Below are positions 25,345-32,525 of a DNA stretch of 32,525 nt, in pieces. Source of the DNA: Candidatus Gallitreponema excrementavium (lineage in GTDB: Bacteria; Spirochaetota; Spirochaetia; Treponematales; Treponemataceae); contig JADIMM010000090.1 in NCBI GenBank assembly GCA_017694795.1, positions 1 to 32,525 of the forward strand, in the 5' to 3' direction. Below the pieces are notes generated by a model that worked only from the letters and a program-made list of their open reading frames with translations, did not search any database and had not been told where the DNA came from. The position numbers and the translations under genes were made by a program. How positions within the stretch are numbered: position 1 is the stretch's first letter; each line of letters starts with the position of its first letter.

Positions 25345-28233
25345 ATGGGGAAAAAAATCAAGGGAACAGTTGAACTGGTTTTCTCGGAAGATGACATAAA
25401 AGCTGAACTCATTTTTTCACCTGGTGACCAGGAAACAGATTTAATCACCCCGGAGGAAATAAACAAGGTTTTTGCAGAAAAAAAACTTCTTCCCCTTTCC
25501 CTGGACAACATAAATACTGCCCTTAGCAAAGTTTCCCACCTGACTGAAAAGGGTGCTGTTTTTCTTGCAGAAGGTTTTGAACCGGAACAACCCAAACCGG
25601 AGACAGTTGACTGGGGGGATTTAAATATTCCCAGTGATATTCTTCCTTATGTAAATGAAAAAATCCATGAAGCAGGGAATGCTGTAATAAGCTATACGGA
25701 AACAAAAAAAATCAAAAAAGAAGTGCCGGAAAAATCCGGCGGAATTTTTAAAAAGAAAGAGACGGTGAATGAATATGATGTAGTTACCCGTGAAGTAAGT
25801 GTTGAGGTAGACCAAAGGATATATAAAAAAGCATACTTTTTTAAAAATACGGAGGTTGGAATTTTTGTTCCGTACAAACCCGGAAAACCAGGAAAAAACC
25901 TGGCCGGGAAAACCGTTCCTCCAAAACAAATCGAAAATACAAAATTTTATCTTGGTACCGGCCTGGAAAGAACAGGTAATAAAGTTATTTGCAAAAAAAC
26001 GGGAATCATGAGATGCGGTTCCAACTGGGCTGAAGTAATACCTTTTTCCAAACCTTATTTCCAGATAAAAATCAATTCTTCTGATAATTCTTTGGATCTT
26101 GAATATGACAGGGGTAATTCAGTTTTTCCGGAAATCCAGGATATAGTTATCTACGAAAAAGCAAAAGAAATGTTAAAGCCGGGAATGGAATTAGTTCCCA
26201 TGGAGACACTGAGCATTTTTTTGGAAGATGCCGGCAAAAAACCCGGAATAGAGCATTTTTTATGTTTAACAAAGGCAAATGAAGGAAATATTAAAATAAC
26301 TTATAATTCCGATAAAACCGAAGCTTACCTGACAATAAAAAAGGCTGTTGGCGGAGAAAACAGGATAACACTTAAAGAAATTGCAGAAGCAATAAACAGA
26401 GAAAAATTGGTAAACATTGACCGGGAAAAAATAAAGACAGACATCCTTACTTTCTATAATGGCAAAGACCTGATTTTGGAAAATTATCTTTTGTGTAAGG
26501 GGATTCCGCCTTCACGGGGCGAACGGAGGGTACCTGATTTTCAGATTGAATGGCTTGACAAAGAGGAAGAAGAGAGAGTAAGGGAAAAATTGAAAGAAGA
26601 GGAAGTCCGTTCTGCTTTATCCGGAGATGAAGAATTCAACCTTGATTCAATAAAATATATGAGTTATGTAACCCAGGAAGAAATCCTTGCAGTCTGGAAA
26701 GAAAGGGATGCAGGAATATCGGGGAGAGATGTTTTTGGCAATGTATTGGAAGGAATCCCCGGTAACGACCTTATTTTTGAAATAGACTCTAGCCTGGATA
26801 TTTCAGAAGACGGAATTAAGGCAACTAGGTCCGGGCTTTTTATTGCAGATTTAACTGATGAAAAATTTTTCGGTAGGGTTTTGAATTTTCAAAATTGTTT
26901 CATAGGTATTGAGATTTCTGCTGATAAAATGACTGTAAACGGTGTATTGAAAAAATCCCAAGGTCCTGGAATTCAACTTACAAAAGAAGAAGTTATAAAA
27001 AGGCTTAATGACAAAAAAGTTATTTTTGGGATTAAGGAAGCAGTTATTGAAAAGGCAGTGAACGGAGCAAACGAAAGGGGGCTTCCTGTTTCACTGGTTC
27101 TGGCAGCCGGGAAGCATTCTGTTGCTCCTGGTTCCCTGGTAATTGACTGGAAGGTAACCCCGAAAGGTCAAAAAGCTTCCGGTCTTATTAAAGCCGGTGG
27201 TATTATTGCTGTTGTTAAAAAACTGGCCGAGAATGAATCAATTCAAGGGAAAGATGTCTTTGGTAATGAGCTTAAGAACGACAAGGCTGAATCAATTTTC
27301 CAGATAGATTACGATGATTCTGTTTTTAGGGAAGAATCGTCAGTTGACGGGGTATTCATTTTAAAGGCAAAGAAAAACGGTGAAATAATTTACACAAACG
27401 GAAAGATTTTTATAAGGAATGAAAAAATCATTACAGGGGATGTTGATGAAAAGACCGGGCATATCAAGTTTATTGGTTCGTTAAAAGTGTGTGGAAGTGT
27501 CCGCCCTGGAATGATTGTTTTTGCAGGGGGAAATATTGCGGTAAAAGGCAATGTTGAATCCTGTTTAATTTCCACGGAAAAATCAATTTATGTCTTGGGG
27601 AATGTAATCGGTGGTGGAAAAGGTGTTTTGAGGGCAAACGAAAATATCCAAGTTGAAAATGCCGACCAAGCCAGTTTGTTTGCCGGCAGTGATATTATTG
27701 TAAAGGGAAAATGCACAAGGTGTAATGTAAAAACCAACGGCAGATTGATTGTAGGTATTGATCAGGGTATTTTTTCCGGTGGTATGGTAAGGGCATCTAA
27801 GGGTGGAAAATTTTTTGATTTAGGTTCATCCAAAAAGACGGCAACAGAAATTCATTTCGGGCAGAATTACCTTATACAGGATAAGATTGAAGTTACGGAA
27901 AAAGAATTGGAAAAATTAAAGTTTCAGCTTGTAAACATAAATAATAAACTTGATGTTTTAAAAAACGGGGAATTTTCGGAAGAAGAAATAAATGATCTCA
28001 GAAGCAGCAAGGTCCGTACCATGAAGGAAATAGAAAATAAATCACTGGCCCTGTTTACTTTGCGGGAAAAATATGAACAGCATGTTATTTCTTCCGTGGT
28101 TGTAAAAAATACAGTTTTCCCCGGTGTGGTTATTGAAAGCCATAACAGGATTTACGAAGTAAAAGAAGAAAAAAATTGCGGGCAGTTCCTTTTTGATATG
28201 TCTACGGGACATATTGTTTGGGAACCCCTTTGA
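25345..28233 (+). CDS. FapA-family (DUF342) protein with triplicated N-terminal module
   Basis: A 962-aa protein, far longer than usual FapA/DUF342 members (about 450-650). The N-terminal module appears three times: about 32-222, 325-500 and 525-695. Each copy has a helix region (TPEEINKVFAEKKL; LKEIAEAINREKLV; KEEVIKRLNDKKV) and a glycine motif (GKNLAGKTV; GRDVFGNVL; GKDVFGNEL). Then come a beta-helix-like domain (about 695-845: GNVESCLI, GNVIGGGKG), a coiled coil (about 846-910) and a short end. A FapA homologue influences polar flagellar assembly in Vibrio. The role here is unproven. No membrane segment or signal is seen. Its partner is probably the MinD-like ATPase 1 bp upstream. Confidence 0.85.
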   Translation: MGKKIKGTVELVFSEDDIKAELIFSPGDQETDLITPEEINKVFAEKKLLPLSLDNINTALSKVSHLTEKGAVFLAEGFEPEQPKPETVDWGDLNIPSDILPYVNEKIHEAGNAVISYTETKKIKKEVPEKSGGIFKKKETVNEYDVVTREVSVEVDQRIYKKAYFFKNTEVGIFVPYKPGKPGKNLAGKTVPPKQIENTKFYLGTGLERTGNKVICKKTGIMRCGSNWAEVIPFSKPYFQIKINSSDNSLDLEYDRGNSVFPEIQDIVIYEKAKEMLKPGMELVPMETLSIFLEDAGKKPGIEHFLCLTKANEGNIKITYNSDKTEAYLTIKKAVGGENRITLKEIAEAINREKLVNIDREKIKTDILTFYNGKDLILENYLLCKGIPPSRGERRVPDFQIEWLDKEEEERVREKLKEEEVRSALSGDEEFNLDSIKYMSYVTQEEILAVWKERDAGISGRDVFGNVLEGIPGNDLIFEIDSSLDISEDGIKATRSGLFIADLTDEKFFGRVLNFQNCFIGIEISADKMTVNGVLKKSQGPGIQLTKEEVIKRLNDKKVIFGIKEAVIEKAVNGANERGLPVSLVLAAGKHSVAPGSLVIDWKVTPKGQKASGLIKAGGIIAVVKKLAENESIQGKDVFGNELKNDKAESIFQIDYDDSVFREESSVDGVFILKAKKNGEIIYTNGKIFIRNEKIITGDVDEKTGHIKFIGSLKVCGSVRPGMIVFAGGNIAVKGNVESCLISTEKSIYVLGNVIGGGKGVLRANENIQVENADQASLFAGSDIIVKGKCTRCNVKTNGRLIVGIDQGIFSGGMVRASKGGKFFDLGSSKKTATEIHFGQNYLIQDKIEVTEKELEKLKFQLVNINNKLDVLKNGEFSEEEINDLRSSKVRTMKEIENKSLALFTLREKYEQHVISSVVVKNTVFPGVVIESHNRIYEVKEEKNCGQFLFDMSTGHIVWEPL

Positions 28234-28253
28234 TTTTTCTGTAGGAGGAAAAA

Positions 28254-29216
28254 GTGTTCTTATATTTAAATTATCCTTCCTGGATTCATCCCGAGATAAT
28301 TCCGGGTTTTGGAATTTTGCGGTGGTACGGGCTTATGTATCTTGTTGCCTTTGCCGTTGCCTTTATTTTATTCAGGAGACAAGCAAAAGAAGGCCTGTTA
28401 GGGGAAAAAGTTTCGGATGATGATATTTACGGTTTTTTTTGGTGGGGAATTGTAGGCCTGATTTTGGGAGCCAGGATTTTTTCCACCTTGGTTTATGAAC
28501 CTACAGGAAAATATTGGAGGGCTCCATGGCTGATTTTCTGGCCTTTTGATGAAAATATGAGATGGACCGGATTACAGGGAATGTCTTATCACGGGGGGTT
28601 TATCGGAGGTGTTCTCGGAGTTCTTTTGTGGTGTATAAAGCATAAGAAAAATTTCTTTAAATGGGGGGATGCCCTTGCCGTTGCAATTCCATTGGGATAT
28701 GGATTTGGCAGACTTGGGAATTTTTTGAACGGTGAGCTTTACGGACGGGTTACTACCAATCCATTGGGAATGGTTTTTCCGCAAGCGGAAAAATTTTCGA
28801 TTTCCTTACCTTGGGTTCAGGAGGTAATGGAAAAAATCGGAATGAATGTACCGGAAGGGCAGATTCTGGTGAATTTACCAAGGCATCCCAGCCAGCTGTA
28901 TGAAGCACTTTTTGAGGGGCTTATACTTTGGCTTTTGCTCTGGTTTATTTTCAGGAAGAGAAAGCCTTTTGACGGATTTCTGATAGGGCTTTATACAATC
29001 GGGTATGGAACAGTTAGATTTTTTATAGAATATCTCCGTGCCCCAGATGCAGATATTGGATACAGGATTGCCGTAACCCAAAATCCTTCTACAGAGTTAT
29101 TTGAATCTTTCGGGAATATTTCTACCGGACAGATTTTGTGTTTTTTAATGATTGTACTTGGAATTGCTTATGAAGTTGTTTTATACTTTTTATATAAAAA
29201 GAAAATTTTAAAATAA
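28254..29216 (+). CDS. lgt: Prolipoprotein diacylglyceryl transferase
   Basis: Lgt moves diacylglycerol onto the lipobox cysteine of prelipoproteins in the inner membrane. The 320-aa polytopic protein has the family landmarks: HPEIIPGFGILRWYGLMYL at the start, SYHGGFIGG (H113), the signature GRLGNFLNGELYGR (R153, N156, E161), RHPSQLYEA and GTVRFFIEYLRAPD. It starts with GTG after an excellent TAGGAGGA site. It is slightly longer than the E. coli enzyme (about 290 aa). At least one clear substrate, the immunophilin lipoprotein, lies in this window. The FapA gene ends 20 bp upstream and a diguanylate cyclase follows. Confidence 0.95.
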   Translation: MFLYLNYPSWIHPEIIPGFGILRWYGLMYLVAFAVAFILFRRQAKEGLLGEKVSDDDIYGFFWWGIVGLILGARIFSTLVYEPTGKYWRAPWLIFWPFDENMRWTGLQGMSYHGGFIGGVLGVLLWCIKHKKNFFKWGDALAVAIPLGYGFGRLGNFLNGELYGRVTTNPLGMVFPQAEKFSISLPWVQEVMEKIGMNVPEGQILVNLPRHPSQLYEALFEGLILWLLLWFIFRKRKPFDGFLIGLYTIGYGTVRFFIEYLRAPDADIGYRIAVTQNPSTELFESFGNISTGQILCFLMIVLGIAYEVVLYFLYKKKILK

Positions 29217-29235
29217 GAGGTTGGAAGGTAAAAAA

Positions 29236-30069
29236 GTGAGTGAAAAAGAAGACATAGAAGTTTTAAAAGAAAAAGTAGAAGAATTATTAAAAAAGGATAA
29301 TTCTGTTGATGAGGGAAAAATCCTTCAGGCCTTTATTGAAAATAAAGACGGGGAAAATCTTTTTTCATTTCTTTTGAGGAACTATGTTCATGCCGTTTTT
29401 TCTGAAGAAGAAGCCATCGAACATTGGAAGCACATAGTTTTAAACAGTGAGGAATTATCAAAAAAGCTTGAACGCCCGGTGGGAATAACTCTTGCGTTAG
29501 TGGATTATTTTACCAACGAAAACAGGATATTTGATTCCCCCCTTTTGGTAGAAGTCCATATTTTTAAACAGACCGAAAAGCTTGCCATGGTGGACGGACT
29601 AACCGGTGTATTCAACAGGCGGTACATGGATGTAAGTCTCAAAAAAGAAAAAAACCGCTGTGACAGGTATGAAAAAAAATTTTCGGTTTTGATAATCGAT
29701 ATAGATGATTTTAAAAAATTCAACGATATTTACGGACATTTGTTTGGAGACAGGGTTTTGCAGATTACGGCACAGACAATAAGGGAAGGAATAAGAAACG
29801 AAGATGTTCTTTGCCGTTACGGTGGGGAAGAATTTCTTGTTATTTTACCGGAAACAGATATTGAAGGGGCAGAGCTTTTGGGAAACAGGCTTTGTAAGTT
29901 TGTAAGAGAAAAAAACTTTCTTGCAGAAAATAAGATAACTGTTTCCATTGGAGCAGCAACTTATCCGGATTTTGGAGACACGGAGGAAAAAGTTATAGGG
30001 GAAGCAGACAAAGCCTTGTATAAAGCAAAAAAATCTGGTAAGAATTGTTGTTGTAGGGCGTCAGTCTGA
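29236..30069 (+). CDS. Diguanylate cyclase (GGDEF domain)
   Basis: A cytoplasmic 277-aa enzyme that makes cyclic di-GMP from two GTP. The C-terminal GGDEF domain (about 115-275) carries DGLTGVFNRRY, IIDIDDFKKFND (metal-binding Asp residues) and the active-site GGEEF (196-200). RNED (187-190), five residues before it, fits the RxxD inhibitory site for product feedback. The N-terminal 110 residues are helical (RPVGITLALVDYF) and of no family I can name; there is no membrane segment. The GTG at 29236 is chosen because GGAAGG lies 7 bp before it, whereas the upstream TTG at 29221 has no usable site. It follows lgt and precedes tRNA-Ala. Confidence 0.9.
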   Translation: MSEKEDIEVLKEKVEELLKKDNSVDEGKILQAFIENKDGENLFSFLLRNYVHAVFSEEEAIEHWKHIVLNSEELSKKLERPVGITLALVDYFTNENRIFDSPLLVEVHIFKQTEKLAMVDGLTGVFNRRYMDVSLKKEKNRCDRYEKKFSVLIIDIDDFKKFNDIYGHLFGDRVLQITAQTIREGIRNEDVLCRYGGEEFLVILPETDIEGAELLGNRLCKFVREKNFLAENKITVSIGAATYPDFGDTEEKVIGEADKALYKAKKSGKNCCCRASV

Positions 30070-30082
30070 TTTAATTAAAAAT

Positions 30083-30155
30083 GGGGCATTAGCTCATCTG
30101 GTAGAGCGATTGGTTCGCAATCAATAGGTGGTCGGTTCGAGTCCGATATGCTCCA
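30083..30155 (+). tRNA. tRNA-Ala (anticodon CGC)
   Basis: A 73-nt cloverleaf: acceptor GGGGCAT/ATGCTCC with the alanine identity pair G3-U70, D-arm GCTC...GAGC, anticodon loop TTCGCAA (anticodon CGC, for GCG), T-arm GTCGG-TTCGAGT-CCGAT and discriminator A. The CCA end is not encoded (GCA follows). It begins 13 bp after the diguanylate cyclase stop and may be cut from the same transcript. Confidence 0.95.
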
Positions 30156-30164
30156 GCATTGTTT

Positions 30165-30200
30165 AAAACCCGCGGGTGAAACCAAATCCCCGTGGGTTTT
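30165..30200 (+). terminator. Terminator after tRNA-Ala
   Basis: Twelve-bp arms AAAACCCGCGGG (30165-30176) and CCCGTGGGTTTT (30189-30200), paired with one G-U wobble, enclose a 12-nt loop and end in TTTT. It is 9 bp after the tRNA. Confidence 0.85.
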
Positions 30201-30269
30201 ACGATTTTACCATTATCAGGATTCCGGAGTTTGCAATGCCGGTTTATTTGCATAAAGTCCCCTTTTTTA

Positions 30270-30289
30270 TATTCCACAGGTTTTCCACA
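30270..30289 (+). other. Two adjacent DnaA-box-like 9-mers
   Basis: TATTCCACA (30270-30278) and TTTTCCACA (30281-30289) lie in the same orientation 11 bp apart, between the tRNA terminator and the ABC gene end. The second is identical to the 9-mers in the candidate oriC. Single copies of both also occur inside genes, so chance is possible. Confidence 0.3.
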
Positions 30290-30325
30290 GAAGATTCAAC
30301 CCTTTACGGTATTTACACGGAAAGT

Positions 30326-31975
30326 TTATATTTCAATGTGCCTGTACATGGGGGTATTTCCGGGGCAAAGTTCCAGGATGTGTTTTTCAATGGGCAGGGC
30401 TTCTGCAGGATCATGGGTAACATGAAGCAGAGTGGTTGTTCCTGTCGAGGCAATTTTTTGGATGAGGTTTAAAATTTTATCCCGGTAGGAATCGTCAAGC
30501 CCGTGGCATGGTTCGTCCAAAATTAAAAGGGGGGGACATTTTACCGCAGCCCTTAAAATGAGCAGGGCTCTTTGTTCCCCATAAGAAAGGGAAGAAAAAC
30601 TTTCTTTTTCACGGGTTTGGAATCCTCCCAAGGCAAGCCATTTTTTTGCTACAAGTTGTTCCACCGGAGACCTTTTTTCATAAAGTCCGATTGAGTCATG
30701 AAACCCGGAAAGAAGTACGGCTTCCAGGTCTGTTCCCCCAACCATTCTGTATTCAAGATGGAGCCTGTAGGAAACTATGCCCAGCTTTGCCTTAATCTCC
30801 CAGATTGTTTCCCCTGAACCACGTTTTTTTCCAAACAGTTTTACATCATTGGAAAAAACCTGCATATTGTCACCGGTTATGAGCTCCAGGAGGGTCGTTT
30901 TTCCCGAACCGTTCGGCCCCCGTATAAGGGTATGCTGTCCCGGAAAAAGTTTCCAATTAAAGTCCTGTAGAACCTTTTTACCATCCCAGCCCACATTAAC
31001 GTTATTCATCTCGACCAGGGGAATATTTTTATCCAAAGAAAACAGAACAAAATTTTCATCCTGCAGTTCTTTGAGGGAATTTAAAAATCCGGTCATTTCC
31101 TGTTCTTTTTGGAATTTGTTTTTTTCTTCCCTGGCTTTTGTAAATGAAATAAAATCATCCCGGGAGCCGGAAAATGTAATTTGAAAATCATCAAATTCCA
31201 AAATATCTGTTACAGAATCCGGGATTTCACGGCAGTTGTCCATTGCAAGAATTATTATGGGAAAACGGGCCAGTTTTTCTTCGCTTTTATTGTCCGGGGT
31301 TTGGGTTTGTTCCGGATTTGCGGAAGTTATGGATATGGAAGAAAAAAATTCCGAAAGAATTCTCTTTGATTCGGCGTCCAGGCCGTCAAAGGGATTACTT
31401 AAAACAAGGATTTTGCTGTCGCTTAGCAGGGCCTTGCATAAAAGGGTGCGGCGTATTTCCCCTGTGGAAAGATATTTTATACCACGGTCAAGGATTTTTT
31501 CGATGCCGCAGAGTTTTACTTCGGGAAATGTTTCAAGCCTTTGAGCCTGCCGTTCCATCTGTTCCCTGGTGTAGTGTTTTTTTTCAAAGATTTCCGAGAT
31601 GAATTTTCTTGCGGTTCTTCCGTGGTCAATTCCACCTTCGATATAATCGCTTTCGTCCCGGTCCCGTTCTTCTTTAATTAGCCGGGCTGCCATTTCCAGG
31701 GAAACGCAAAGAGTGTTTTCGGCAAAGTCGTTTTTGTATTCTCCTTTTTCTCCAGAGGAGTCAAAAGAAAACTTCTTTTCACCTGTAAGGGCCTGGATGA
31801 AAACTTCCTTGCCTTTTCCGTTCGGGCCGGTTATAAGCCAATTATGGCCGGGTTTAAGCTCCCAGGAAATTCCTGAAAGAAGCTTTACCGGAGGATATGA
31901 ATCAGAAGAGACAAAACAGTTTTTTATTTTTACCGGGGTATAAGTACCGGAAGATGTTTTATTAAATTCATTCAT
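30326..31975 (-). CDS. ModF-like ABC protein with two ATPase halves, first half degenerate
   Basis: A 549-aa soluble ABC-ATPase with two nucleotide-binding domains and no membrane part, closest in style to ModF (LSTGE-R-LLC and PFDGLD in the first half). NBD1 (about 15-275) has Walker A GPNGKGKE (50-57) with Glu for Ser/Thr, and Walker B ILVLSNP (189-195) where Asp-Glu should be, so it probably does not hydrolyse ATP. NBD2 (about 320-549) is intact: GPNGSGKT (353-360), LSYGEQR, LLILDEP and the HVTHDP switch histidine. The function of ModF proteins is unclear. The ATG at 31975 has no strong ribosome site; a TTG 18 bp earlier is the alternative. It lies 26 bp after the LysR-type gene. Confidence 0.8.
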   Translation of the reverse strand: MNEFNKTSSGTYTPVKIKNCFVSSDSYPPVKLLSGISWELKPGHNWLITGPNGKGKEVFIQALTGEKKFSFDSSGEKGEYKNDFAENTLCVSLEMAARLIKEERDRDESDYIEGGIDHGRTARKFISEIFEKKHYTREQMERQAQRLETFPEVKLCGIEKILDRGIKYLSTGEIRRTLLCKALLSDSKILVLSNPFDGLDAESKRILSEFFSSISITSANPEQTQTPDNKSEEKLARFPIIILAMDNCREIPDSVTDILEFDDFQITFSGSRDDFISFTKAREEKNKFQKEQEMTGFLNSLKELQDENFVLFSLDKNIPLVEMNNVNVGWDGKKVLQDFNWKLFPGQHTLIRGPNGSGKTTLLELITGDNMQVFSNDVKLFGKKRGSGETIWEIKAKLGIVSYRLHLEYRMVGGTDLEAVLLSGFHDSIGLYEKRSPVEQLVAKKWLALGGFQTREKESFSSLSYGEQRALLILRAAVKCPPLLILDEPCHGLDDSYRDKILNLIQKIASTGTTTLLHVTHDPAEALPIEKHILELCPGNTPMYRHIEI

Positions 31976-32001
31976 AATTGAGGTATACCACAAAACATAA
32001 A

Positions 32002-32525
32002 TTATGAGTAGTTGTCCTTTAGAATTTGTATAATTGCCTTTTGCAGTTTTTTTGCCCCTTCAGTACCGGAGGGTTTCGGGTTAAAGATGAACCCTATGTT
32101 GTATTCTTCCAGTTGGGAAAAGGTACTGTATTGGACAACCCCTTCGGAAAAGGGGCCGTTTTCGAGAACTATTTTTGGTACCAGTCCCAGTCCGAGACCA
32201 AGCCTTGCAAGGGCAATTATGGCTTCGTTTCCGGCTGTTTCCGCAAGAATGTTTGGGCTTATATTACGGTTTTTGCACCAGTAGTCAAAGCGCTTTCTTG
32301 CAAGTCCGGCTTTTGGAAGTATCAGGGGAAGGGAAGAAATAGTTTCTTCCGGGGTTGTATATTTTTTGTTCTGGAATTTATTGGGGGAACTGACCAGAAC
32401 CAGAGGGCTTTTTTTTACGGAAACGCTTTCAAGCTCTACCAGACGGTCAATGCCGGAAATTCCGGAATCAATGCTTTGGGTGGACTTGGAGGGAATTGCG
32501 GTTACGGCAAGCTGGGCTCTTCCTT
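32002..32525 (-). CDS. LysR-family transcriptional regulator, IlvY-like, 5' part outside window
   Basis: The last 173 codons of a minus-strand gene, cut at its 5' side by the window edge. This is a LysR-type effector-binding domain: GRAQLAVTAIPS, then SPLVLVSSPNKF, LPLILPKAGLARKRFDYW, and AGNEAIIALARLGLGLGLVPK, a pattern close to the IlvY group that regulates branched-chain amino acid synthesis. The DNA-binding half is not visible, so the target is unknown and IlvY is a guess. It ends 26 bp before the ABC gene on the same strand, so the two may be co-transcribed. Confidence 0.8.
   Translation of the reverse strand, partial: GRAQLAVTAIPSKSTQSIDSGISGIDRLVELESVSVKKSPLVLVSSPNKFQNKKYTTPEETISSLPLILPKAGLARKRFDYWCKNRNISPNILAETAGNEAIIALARLGLGLGLVPKIVLENGPFSEGVVQYSTFSQLEEYNIGFIFNPKPSGTEGAKKLQKAIIQILKDNYS

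Noticed and set aside
29221..29235. A TTG start for the diguanylate cyclase
   Set aside because: The only ribosome-like bases touch the TTG directly, while the GTG at 29236 has GGAAGG at normal spacing.
30089..30277. A 62-codon minus-strand reading frame ending in TRTDHLLIANQSLYQMS
   Set aside because: It runs antisense across tRNA-Ala and its terminator. This kind of peptide is a familiar false protein produced by reading tRNA genes backwards.

Overview
The window looks like a chromosomal origin region from a low-GC spirochaete, most likely a treponeme or close relative. GC content is roughly in the mid to high 30s per cent by eye. The pointers are the gene order gyrA-gyrB / dnaA-dnaN-recF-DUF721-rpmH-rnpA-yidD-yidC-jag around an AT-rich origin, a cyclophilin-FKBP fusion lipoprotein of the kind known from treponemes, a MinD-like ATPase beside a DUF342/FapA protein, and several treponeme-style regulatory proteins. 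The phylum is inferred from gene content and style, not from a marker-gene comparison. I see no insertion sequence, prophage, CRISPR array or rRNA.

Layout. (1) 1-4465: gyrB-gyrA on the minus strand, closed by a strong hairpin terminator. (2) 4466-4854: candidate oriC, with a 27-bp imperfect direct repeat carrying TTTTCCACA-type DnaA boxes, AT-rich DNA and the gyrB promoter. (3) 4855-8955: dnaA, dnaN, recF and a DciA-like DUF721 gene on the plus strand. (4) 8977-14337: a clear sigma-70 promoter, then rpmH, rnpA, yidD, yidC, jag, a secreted protein of unknown function and the dual immunophilin lipoprotein, ending in a terminator. This run couples ribosome and RNase P biogenesis to membrane insertion and envelope folding. 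(5) 14410-19178, minus strand: a strong promoter, then a STAS/zinc-ribbon protein, a response-regulator-like protein without its phospho-aspartate, two membrane proteins that look like an LptF/LptG pair (one with a TPR insertion), slyX, and an Nfu Fe-S carrier with its own promoter. (6) 19236-24032: trmJ on plus, facing a minus-strand run ctpA-rsmE-GT26-like-sigma-54 activator without a DNA-binding domain. (7) 24204-30200, plus: MinD-like ATPase, a FapA protein with three copies of its N-terminal module, lgt, a diguanylate cyclase, tRNA-Ala(CGC) and a terminator. (8) 30326-32525, minus: a ModF-like double-ATPase ABC protein downstream of a LysR-family (IlvY-like) regulator cut by the window edge.

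Genes diverge from the origin (gyrBA leftward, dnaA to the immunophilin rightward), as expected for bidirectional replication. Most of the window is conserved core biology. The least ordinary parts are the LptF/G-like pair with its TPR insertion, the triplicated FapA next to a MinD-like ATPase, and a set of proteins with degenerate key residues: the pseudo-receiver, the GT26-like protein, the first ATPase half of the ABC protein, and the sigma-54 activator loop.
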